From Microbacterium sp. zg-B96 (lineage in GTDB: Bacteria; Actinomycetota; Actinomycetes; Actinomycetales; Microbacteriaceae): DNA of 64,000 bases. This document shows positions 42,764 through 50,384 of this stretch, piece after piece. Numbering within the stretch: position 1 is the first letter of the stretch; every line of letters begins with the position of its first letter. The notes below the pieces were generated by a model. That model was given only the letters and a program-made list of their open reading frames with translations, was not told the origin of the DNA and searched no databases. The stretch lies in assembly GCF_030246865.1 (NCBI RefSeq), contig NZ_CP126738.1, forward strand, positions 868,001 through 932,000, written 5' to 3'. The position numbers and the translations under genes were made by a program.

Positions 42764-43575
42764 GCCAGCGCTCCGACCACGCGCAGGATCGCTCCCAGGT
42801 CATCGACGGCGGCCAGCGGCGTCGCAGGGGCGAAACCCGACAGGGACGCGCCGACCAGCGGCATCCGCTCCCGCAGCTGTCCGAGTGCCGCGACGAGCTG
42901 CGCGACGTCGATCCCGAAGGGAACCGGCAGCCCGACGCCGGTGATCGCCGCCGGGTCGAGCACGTCCAGGTCGACGTGCACGTAGACCGCATCGGCGCCG
43001 GTCGCCGCGACCGCGTCGGCGAGGGCGGCCGGGTCGGCGAAGGCCTCGGCGGGCACATGGGTGACAGCGGATGCCTGCAGGAACGCCGCCTCCGCGGCAT
43101 CCAGTTCCCGCGCTCCGGCCAGCACGACCCGCTCGGGCGGGATCGACGTGGGTGCCGACAGCACGCCGTCGTCGCCCAGCACCGCGCGCAGCGCCATACC
43201 GGCGAACGCCCCGGACGGTGAGGAGGCGGAGTCATGCAGGTCGCCGTGGGCGTCGCACCAGAGGACCGCGAGGTTCGGATGCCGCGACGCGGCGTGCGCG
43301 ATCGCCGGCACCGCCACCGCGCAGTCGCCGCCGACCACGACCACCGGCTCGACATAGGGGGCGAGAGCCTCGGTGACGAGGGACTGGATGCGCGTCAGCG
43401 CGCTCAGCCGGTGCACGCCGGTGCCGAGTGCCTCACCGGCCTCCAGCGGCACCTCCACGCGCGTGCAGGATGCCCGCGGCAGGTCACCGGCGATCGCCTC
43501 CGCCCCGTCGACGAGGAGCATGGCACGCGCAGAGGGGGAGCCCTGCCATTGCGGCACGACAACGAACCGGGTCAT
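42760..43575 (-). CDS. Arginase/ureohydrolase-fold protein
   Basis: 271 residues. Two of the three manganese motifs are intact: WCDAHGDLHD and VHVDLDVLDP. The first motif, normally GGDHS, reads GGDCAVAVP, so one metal-ligand His is Cys. Other arginase-like proteins with GGDC are known to me, but the substrate (arginine, agmatine or formiminoglutamate) cannot be assigned. The ATG at 43575 is preceded by GGAG. Confidence 0.82.
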   Translation of the reverse strand: MTRFVVVPQWQGSPSARAMLLVDGAEAIAGDLPRASCTRVEVPLEAGEALGTGVHRLSALTRIQSLVTEALAPYVEPVVVVGGDCAVAVPAIAHAASRHPNLAVLWCDAHGDLHDSASSPSGAFAGMALRAVLGDDGVLSAPTSIPPERVVLAGARELDAAEAAFLQASAVTHVPAEAFADPAALADAVAATGADAVYVHVDLDVLDPAAITGVGLPVPFGIDVAQLVAALGQLRERMPLVGASLSGFAPATPLAAVDDLGAILRVVGALA

Positions 43576-43653
43576 GTCTCCATCTTGGCCTCTCGCGGCC
43601 GCCGACGGCGCGTCGAGGCAGGGATTTTCCACCCGCTCACCCGCGGCAACGCG

Positions 43654-43688
43654 ACCGGGCGCCGTCCCCGGAGGGAGCGGCGCCCGGT
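43654..43688 (-). terminator. Terminator after pspA
   Basis: An 11-bp stem (ACCGGGCGCCG / CGGCGCCCGGT) with a CCC/GGG inner helix lies 13 nt beyond the pspA stop. It has no T-tract. Confidence 0.6.
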
Positions 43689-43700
43689 GGGGCGTGCGGT

Positions 43701-44441
43701 TCAGGCGCCGGCGTCGATCGCCTTCGCCGGGGCACCCGACTTCAGCGCGGCCAGGCGCGCCTCGACCTCGGTGAGCTCCCCGACGTCCTCGAGCTGGTTG
43801 AACTGCGCGTCGAGGGTGGATGCCGCAAGCTCCTGCTTGCCGGTGGCCAGGGCCTCCTGACGGCGCACCTTGTCCTCGAAGCGACCCAGTTCGCTGGTCG
43901 GGTCGAGCACGTCGATGGAGCGGACTGCGTCGTGCACCTTGTTCTGGGCCTCGGCGGTCTTGGCGCGGGCCAGCAGCTCGGAGCGCTTCGACTTCAGCTG
44001 GTCGAGCTTGCCCTTCATGCCGTTGAGGCCGTCCTTGAGCTTCTCGACGACCTCGGACTGCGTCGCGATGGTCGGGGCGATGGCCCGGGCCTCGTTCTCC
44101 TCGCTGATCTGACGCTGCAGGGCGATCTTCGCGAGGTTGTCGAACTTGTCGGCGTCGGCGAGGTTGCCGGCCGTGCGCAGCTCGTCGGCCTTACGGCTGG
44201 CCGCGAGTGCCTTGTTGCCCCACTCGGTGGCCGCCTGCACGTCCTCCTGGTGGTCGCGCTCCAGCAGGCGCAGGTTGCCGATCGTCTCGGCGATGGCCGA
44301 CTCGGCGTCCGCGATGGAGTTGGTGTAGTCGCGCACGAGCTGGTCGAGCATCTTCTGCGGGTCCTCGGCGGAGTCGAGGATCGAGTTGATGTTCGCCTTC
44401 ATGAGGGTCGAGATGCGACCGAAGATGGACTGCTTTGCCAT
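43701..44441 (-). CDS. pspA: PspA/IM30 (Vipp1) family membrane-stress protein
   Basis: 246 residues, almost entirely coiled coil. FGRISTLMKANINSILDSAEDPQKMLDQLVRDY is the conserved amphipathic N-terminus. PspA proteins are ESCRT-III-like and coat damaged inner membranes. Good Shine-Dalgarno (GGAAGG). It lies 68 nt downstream of the TPM-domain gene on the same strand, a pairing common in actinobacteria, so joint action at the envelope is likely. Confidence 0.93.
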   Translation of the reverse strand: MAKQSIFGRISTLMKANINSILDSAEDPQKMLDQLVRDYTNSIADAESAIAETIGNLRLLERDHQEDVQAATEWGNKALAASRKADELRTAGNLADADKFDNLAKIALQRQISEENEARAIAPTIATQSEVVEKLKDGLNGMKGKLDQLKSKRSELLARAKTAEAQNKVHDAVRSIDVLDPTSELGRFEDKVRRQEALATGKQELAASTLDAQFNQLEDVGELTEVEARLAALKSGAPAKAIDAGA

Positions 44442-44509
44442 GGGTGGTGCCTTCCTATCGAGTTGACGTCGAGTGGTCTTGGATGCCGCAGCGCGGCGGG
44501 GCCGGAGGA

Positions 44510-46519
<2,010 letters not shown>

Positions 46520-46558
46520 CGTGTCCCCTTTCGAGGCCCGTCCGAGCACCTCGCTCCG

Positions 46559-46564
46559 AGTCTA
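46559..46564 (-). promoter_or_regulatory. -10 hexamer TAGACT of the TPM-pspA unit
   Basis: On the minus strand TAGACT lies 39 nt before the ATG at 46519, leaving room for a leader with the GGGGA ribosome site. Confidence 0.45.
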
Positions 46565-46669
46565 TTCAGAGCCCCCGAACCGGCGGTAGTTCACCGGCTG
46601 TGAGGTACCGATGAGACGCCCGCCGGCGGGTTCGCGGCGGGTCGGGGACGGCGCGGGCGGGGCGGCGGG

Positions 46670-46675
46670 TACGCT
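46670..46675 (+). promoter_or_regulatory. -10 hexamer TACGCT of the DUF3097 gene
   Basis: TACGCT lies 18 nt before the ATG at 46694; a short leader containing GGAGG would result. Confidence 0.45.
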
Positions 46676-46693
46676 CTGGCCCCCGGAGGACTC

Positions 46694-47530
46694 ATGGACG
46701 ATCGATACGGCGGCGACGTGCTCGCCGCGGGCTGGCGCAACGCCGGACGACGGGTGATCCCGAAGGTGCCGGCCACGCGCGACCTCGTGGTCGAGGTGGC
46801 AGGCGACGGGTTCTGCGGCGCCGTCATGGGCATCCAGTCGGGCTTGGTGGAACTCGAGGACCGCGTGGGACGGCGGCGGCAGTTCCCGCTCGGTGCCGGC
46901 TTCCTCGTCGACGGCGACCCCGTGCACCTGGTCCCCCCGACCGCCGCGCACAAGCCCCGCACCCGCACGGCGTCCGGGTCGTTCGCCGCACCCGAGGAGC
47001 GCGCGCGGGTCGCGAAGGCGAGCCGCATCCTCGTCGAGGGTCGCCACGACGCCGAACTCGTCGAGAAGGTCTGGGGCGCGGACCTACGCGTCGAAGGCGT
47101 CGTCGTGGAGTACCTCCAGGGTGTCGACCTGCTCGAGGACACCCTGCGCGCCGAACCGCCTGGTCCGCAGCGGCGCTACGGCGTGCTGGTGGACCACCTC
47201 GTCCCCGGCTCCAAGGAGCAGCGCATCGCGGATGCCGTCGCTCGCGGCCCCCACGCCGCGCACGTGCTGGTCGTCGGTCACCCCCACGTGGACGTCTGGG
47301 AGTGCGTGACCCCGCGCGCGGTCGGCATCCCGGCGTGGCCGACTGTGCCGCGCGGCACCGACTGGAAGACGGGCGTCTGCAAGGCGCTGGGGTGGCCGGC
47401 CGAAGAGCAGGCCGACATCGCGCGGGCATGGCAGCGCATCCTCGGGAGCGTCCACACGTTCCGCGACCTCGACCCGGCACTGCTGGGCCGGGTGGAGCAG
47501 TTGATCGACTTCGTCACGCAGGAGGGCTGA
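46694..47530 (+). CDS. DUF3097 domain-containing protein
   Basis: 278 residues. RYGGDVLAAGWRNAGRRVIPKVPA, then RILVEGRHDAELVEKVWGADLRVEGVVVEYLQGVD. The EGRHDAELVEKVWG stretch looks like a Toprim-type acidic motif (conserved Glu near the start), followed by HLVPGSKEQRIADAV and GHPHVDVWE. It is a conserved actinobacterial family without known function; a Toprim-related nuclease or primase-like role is inference. Confidence 0.9.
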   Translation: MDDRYGGDVLAAGWRNAGRRVIPKVPATRDLVVEVAGDGFCGAVMGIQSGLVELEDRVGRRRQFPLGAGFLVDGDPVHLVPPTAAHKPRTRTASGSFAAPEERARVAKASRILVEGRHDAELVEKVWGADLRVEGVVVEYLQGVDLLEDTLRAEPPGPQRRYGVLVDHLVPGSKEQRIADAVARGPHAAHVLVVGHPHVDVWECVTPRAVGIPAWPTVPRGTDWKTGVCKALGWPAEEQADIARAWQRILGSVHTFRDLDPALLGRVEQLIDFVTQEG

Positions 47531-47571
47531 CCCGGTGGAGATTCGGCGCCGATCCGGGCGGGCGGCCCCGG

Positions 47572-47577
47572 TAGCCT
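47572..47577 (+). promoter_or_regulatory. -10 hexamer TAGCCT, leaderless start of trmB
   Basis: TAGCCT ends 6 nt before the ATG at 47584. Confidence 0.6.
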
Positions 47578-47583
47578 GGGACG

Positions 47584-48345
47584 ATGCCGGATCCTGACCT
47601 CGACGCGGACCCGACCGCCGACTCCGAGGATGCCCCGTTCCGCAAGCGCACCGTCTCGTTCGTGCGCCGCAGCGGCCGCATGTCGGACGCGCAGGAGCGT
47701 GCCTGGCGCGACCTCGCGCCGCACTACGCGCTGCCGCTGGAACGCGATGGGGCCACGACCAGCGTGCGCGCCGGGTCGGAGATCGATCCGGCATCCGTCT
47801 TCGGGCGCACCGCCCCGCTGATCGTGGAGATCGGCTCCGGTCAGGGCCACGCCATCGTGCGCGCCGCCGCTGCGCGGCCTGACACCGACTTCCTCGCCGT
47901 CGAGGTGTTCAAGGCCGGGCTCGCTCGCACGATGCTCGATGCCGACCGCGCCGGTGTGCGCAACCTGCGGGTCGTCGAAGCCAACGCCCCCGAGGTGCTC
48001 GAGCACCTGCTGCCGGCGGCGTCGGTGGACGAGGTGTGGGTGTTCTTCCCCGACCCCTGGCACAAGCACAAGCACGTCAAGCGGCGGCTGGTCGCACCGC
48101 CCTTCCCCGAGCTCGCGGCGCGCGCACTGCGCGACGGCGGCGTGCTGCGACTGGCGACGGACTGGGAGGACTACGCACTGCAGATGCGGGATGTCATGGC
48201 GGATGCAGCGGACTTCGAGCCCGCGTTCGAGGGGGAGTGGGCGCCGCGTTTCGACGGCCGGGTGGTCACCGCCTTCGAACGCAAGGGGACCGCGAAGGGC
48301 CGCGACATCCGCGACCTGGCCTACACCCGCAAGGCCCGCTCGTGA
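47584..48345 (+). CDS. trmB: tRNA (guanosine(46)-N7)-methyltransferase
   Basis: 253 residues. The SAM-binding motif is LIVEIGSGQGHAIVRAAAARP, with FLAVEVFKAGLARTML and the TrmB signature VFFPDPWHKHKHVKRRLV. An N-terminal extension of about 35 acidic residues precedes the conserved VRRSGRMSDAQERAW. It modifies G46 in the tRNA variable loop. It overlaps the downstream membrane protease-like gene (GTGA). Confidence 0.95.
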   Translation: MPDPDLDADPTADSEDAPFRKRTVSFVRRSGRMSDAQERAWRDLAPHYALPLERDGATTSVRAGSEIDPASVFGRTAPLIVEIGSGQGHAIVRAAAARPDTDFLAVEVFKAGLARTMLDADRAGVRNLRVVEANAPEVLEHLLPAASVDEVWVFFPDPWHKHKHVKRRLVAPPFPELAARALRDGGVLRLATDWEDYALQMRDVMADAADFEPAFEGEWAPRFDGRVVTAFERKGTAKGRDIRDLAYTRKARS

Positions 48346-49214
48346 AGGCCGTGGTGCCGGGCACCCGGCCGCTCGTGTCGGTGGCGACGCTCCCGGCGCT
48401 GCTGGTGTGCCTGGCCGCGCCGGCGTTCTTCGTCCTGCTGCTGCCGTGGCTGGGGTGGGCGCTGCTGGTGGCAGGGCTCGTGCTGGCCGCGGTCGTGGAG
48501 CGCCGCCAGGGTGCGCGCACCGAGCCGATGGCATCCGCCGTCCGCCCGCCGTCACTGCTGCGCGACCTGTCGCTCATCGCCCTGGGCCTGGTGATCGTGA
48601 GCCTGATCGATCTGAAGGCCGAACTCGACAACGCCGCGATGGTGCGCTTCACCCTCGCACTGGGCGGTGCCGTGGTCGTGCCGTATGTCATCTCGCGCTG
48701 GCTCTACCGGGACCGGGCGATCTCCTTCCCGTGGCGCGGGGGAGGGCGCTGGACGACGTTCCAATGGGCGTGGCTGGCGATCGTGCTGGTGCTGGGCTGG
48801 CTGATCCTGCCGTTTTACTTCATCACCTCGGGCGTCTACATGAACTGGCCGGTGGTGGACACCCCCGAGCTGATCGCGCGGCTCTTCGTGGGTGTCGGGG
48901 CCGTCGGCATCTGGGACGAGCTGTTCTTCATCTGCACCGTGTTCGCGCTGCTGCGCCGGCACTTCGCCGACCTGTCGGCCAACGTGCTGCAGATGATCGT
49001 GTTCGTGTCGTTCCTGTGGGAACTGGGCTACCGGGAGTGGGGGCCGGTGCTGACGATCCCGTTCGCGCTGCTGCAGGGCTACATCTTCCTGCGGACGCGC
49101 TCGCTCGCGTACGTCGTCACGGTGCATCTGCTCTTCGACGCGGTCGTGTTCGCCGTGCTCGTCCATGCGCACAACCCGGGGCTGCTCGACGCGATCTTCT
49201 TCGTCTCGCCGTGA
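48342..49214 (+). CDS. CPBP-family intramembrane metalloprotease-like protein
   Basis: 290 residues with seven or eight helices. The region IWDELFFICTVFALLRRHF resembles the CPBP EExxxR motif, but the first acidic residue is Asp and the Arg spacing is altered. HLLFDAVVFAVL provides the HxxxD-type motif. It may thus be a divergent CPBP protease or an inactive relative. GTG start overlapping the trmB stop. A substrate is not suggested by context. Confidence 0.72.
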   Translation: MKAVVPGTRPLVSVATLPALLVCLAAPAFFVLLLPWLGWALLVAGLVLAAVVERRQGARTEPMASAVRPPSLLRDLSLIALGLVIVSLIDLKAELDNAAMVRFTLALGGAVVVPYVISRWLYRDRAISFPWRGGGRWTTFQWAWLAIVLVLGWLILPFYFITSGVYMNWPVVDTPELIARLFVGVGAVGIWDELFFICTVFALLRRHFADLSANVLQMIVFVSFLWELGYREWGPVLTIPFALLQGYIFLRTRSLAYVVTVHLLFDAVVFAVLVHAHNPGLLDAIFFVSP

Positions 49215-49261
49215 GCGCTCGCCGCGGCAGTGCTGCCCAGGGCGTGCACAGGGGCTCGCGC

Positions 49262-49267
49262 TAGCAT
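49262..49267 (+). promoter_or_regulatory. -10 hexamer TAGCAT of the riboswitch-exporter transcript
   Basis: TAGCAT lies 25 nt before the riboswitch; transcription would start about 49274. Confidence 0.45.
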
Positions 49268-49291
49268 CGGCACCGGATCCTGACCGGATCC

Positions 49292-49332
49292 CCGGACGAC
49301 GGTTCAGTACCCGGTGAGCGACAAGACTGGCC
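49292..49332 (+). promoter_or_regulatory. Guanidine-III (ykkC-III) riboswitch
   Basis: The 41-nt segment carries the conserved blocks of the class in order: CCGGACGA (49292-49299), a P2 5' strand around CAGT (49305-49308), TACCCGGT (49308-49315), GACAAGAC (49320-49327) and the P2 3' strand CTGG (49327-49330). CCGG at 49292 can pair with CCGG at 49311 (P1). This agrees with the Thermobifida fusca aptamer as I remember it. The GGAGG ribosome site follows at 49335-49339, so control is probably of translation. Confidence 0.85.
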
Positions 49333-49344
49333 ATGGAGGCTGTC

Positions 49345-49665
49345 ATGTCGTGGATGGTTCTCGTCGTCTCAGGAGTGCTGGAAGCCGTCTGGGCGACGGC
49401 GCTCGGCAAGTCGGAGGGGTTCACCAAGCTCTGGCCCTCGGTGATCTTCGGAGTCGCGCTCGTCGCGAGCATGGGCGGACTCGCCTACGCGATGCGCGAG
49501 ATCTCCACCGGCACCGCGTATGCGGTGTGGGTGGGCATCGGGGCATCCATCACCGTCGTGTATGCCATGATCACCGGCGACGAGGACTTCTCGGTGGTGA
49601 AGTTCCTCCTCATCCTGGGGCTGGTCGGATGCATCGTGGGGCTCAAGCTCGTCAGTGCGGAATAA
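49345..49665 (+). CDS. gdx: SMR-family guanidinium exporter (Gdx/SugE type)
   Basis: 106 residues, four helices. The membrane-embedded Glu of SMR proteins is in SGVLEAVWATALGKSEGF, and GTAYAVWVGIGASITVVYAMITG is the conserved third-helix motif. WPSVIFGVALVASMGGLAYAM is typical of the Gdx/SugE branch, whose members export guanidinium with proton antiport. The guanidine-III riboswitch just upstream supports this over drug export. The ATG at 49345 follows GGAGG by 5 nt; the ATG at 49333 lies inside the ribosome site. Confidence 0.92.
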   Translation: MSWMVLVVSGVLEAVWATALGKSEGFTKLWPSVIFGVALVASMGGLAYAMREISTGTAYAVWVGIGASITVVYAMITGDEDFSVVKFLLILGLVGCIVGLKLVSAE

Positions 49666-49687
49666 GCCCTGCTGAGAAGGCGGATCC

Positions 49688-49710
49688 TTCACCTTCAACG
49701 CAAAGGTGAA
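49688..49710 (+). terminator. Hairpin after the guanidinium exporter
   Basis: TTCACCTT / AAGGTGAA, 8-bp stem and 7-nt loop, 22 nt beyond the stop. There is no T-tract. Confidence 0.5.
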
Positions 49711-49729
49711 ACGACTTGGCGGAAAAAAC

Positions 49730-49757
49730 TTGACGCCGTCGCGGATCGGAGTAGTTT
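49730..49757 (+). promoter_or_regulatory. Strong promoter TTGACG-N16-TAGTTT upstream of a non-coding stretch
   Basis: TTGACG (49730-49735) preceded by an A-run (AAAAAAC) and TAGTTT (49752-49757) at 16-nt spacing. It is the best two-part promoter in the window. An 8-bp palindrome TTCGCGAA (49762-49769) covers the predicted start point. Confidence 0.6.
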
Positions 49758-49763
49758 CAGTTT

Positions 49764-49862
49764 CGCGAACAGAAAACGGAAACGAAGAAGCCGAAAGGTA
49801 ACTGGATACGGAGACCGACAAACCGCGAATGATCGCCCCGGGGCTTCGGCCCCGGGGCGATC
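49764..49862 (+). ncRNA. Candidate small RNA of about 100 nt
   Basis: The stretch from the predicted start about 49764 to a 14-bp terminator hairpin is much lower in G+C than its surroundings and rich in AAAACG/GAAACG/GAAGAAG runs. It has no ORF with a ribosome site. It lies between the exporter and tRNA-Arg. I do not recognise a known family (not 6S, tmRNA or 6C by eye). Expression is inferred from promoter and terminator only. Confidence 0.4.
49831..49862 (+). terminator. Hairpin with TTCG tetraloop ending the candidate small RNA
   Basis: A 14-bp perfect stem closed by TTCG (49845-49848), then TTCGTCGTCC. Confidence 0.75.
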
Positions 49863-49893
49863 TTCGTCGTCCAGGGGGATGGCCGTGCGGTGA

Positions 49894-49899
49894 TAGTCT
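49894..49899 (+). promoter_or_regulatory. -10 hexamer TAGTCT of tRNA-Arg
   Basis: TAGTCT lies 10 nt before the tRNA 5' end. Confidence 0.5.
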
Positions 49900-49909
49900 C
49901 GTTCGGTAC

Positions 49910-49985
49910 GCCTCCGTAGCTCAGGGGATAGAGCGCCGGTTTCCGGTACCGTAGGTCGCTGGTTCGATTCCAGTCGGGGGCACCA
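49910..49985 (+). tRNA. tRNA-Arg, anticodon CCG
   Basis: Acceptor strands GCCTCCG / CGGGGGC, D-stem GCTC / GAGC, anticodon loop TTCCGGT (anticodon CCG, reads CGG), T-arm GCTGG-TTCGATT-CCAGT, and an encoded CCA. The outermost anticodon-stem pair (C27-U43) is a mismatch. 76 nt including CCA. Confidence 0.95.
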
Positions 49986-49993
49986 GTAGAGAC

Positions 49994-50030
49994 AAGGGAT
50001 CGCGGGCCGTTCAGGCCCGGCGGTCCCTTT
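49994..50030 (+). terminator. Terminator after tRNA-Arg
   Basis: GGGCC / GGCCC around GTTCA is extended after an internal loop by AAGGGA / TCCCTT, followed by TCTCG. Confidence 0.6.
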
Positions 50031-50078
50031 CTCGTTCCCGGCCTCCTGCCCGCCCGCGGCCTCCCCGCCTCCAACCGG

Positions 50079-50145
50079 TGAGACCACAGCTGGTCGCCGA
50101 AACGATGGGAACCACCCGCTGTCTCGGCGACCGGCTGTGGTCTCA
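50079..50145. repeat. 67-bp palindromic repeat element, copy A
   Basis: 25-bp arms (50079-50103 and 50121-50145; 23 of 25 paired) flank a 17-nt centre containing TGGGAACCACCC. The arm begins TGAGACCACAGCTGGTCGCC. A second copy lies at 53363-53429 beyond the helicase gene, with identical arm and loop lengths and compensatory base changes. Confidence 0.85.
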
Positions 50146-50147
50146 GC

Positions 50148-50333
50148 GCGGCCCGCGACGTCGCCGAGGCCGAGATCGCCGGCATCCCGACCGATTCGCT
50201 TGAATCGGTCGTGCGCTACGTCGTGCTGGGAACGGTGCTTTCCGAGCAAGTGCTGCTGGCCCTGCGCCGCGTCGCGGAGCAGGTCGTGTCGGCCGAGCGG
50301 TTCGGCGGCAGCGATGCCCCGGCGGTCGGCTGA
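50148..50333 (+). pseudogene. Remnant of a coding sequence, possibly the C-terminus of a TetR-type regulator
   Basis: The frame reads AARDVAEAEIAGIPTDSLES, VVRYVVLGTVLSEQVLLALR, then RVAEQ ... SDAPAVG and stops. It has good codon usage but no usable start; the frame runs back through the palindromic repeat. The helical pattern with VLGTVLSEQ resembles the ligand-binding C-terminus of TetR-family proteins. It is probably a gene truncated by a deletion or by arrival of the repeat. Confidence 0.45.
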
Positions 50334-50372
50334 ACACCAAGACCACGGCGAACAGGGCGCACGCGGCGCTCC

Positions 50373-50378
50373 TATGCT
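50373..50378 (+). promoter_or_regulatory. -10 hexamer TATGCT, leaderless start of the helicase gene
   Basis: TATGCT ends 6 nt before the ATG at 50385. Confidence 0.6.
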
Positions 50379-50384
50379 GAACGG

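Noticed and set aside
49292..49332. Simple terminator hairpin rather than a riboswitch
   Set aside because: The conserved unpaired blocks ACGA and GACAAGAC and the pseudoknot layout fit guanidine-III, and the exporter downstream fits the ligand.
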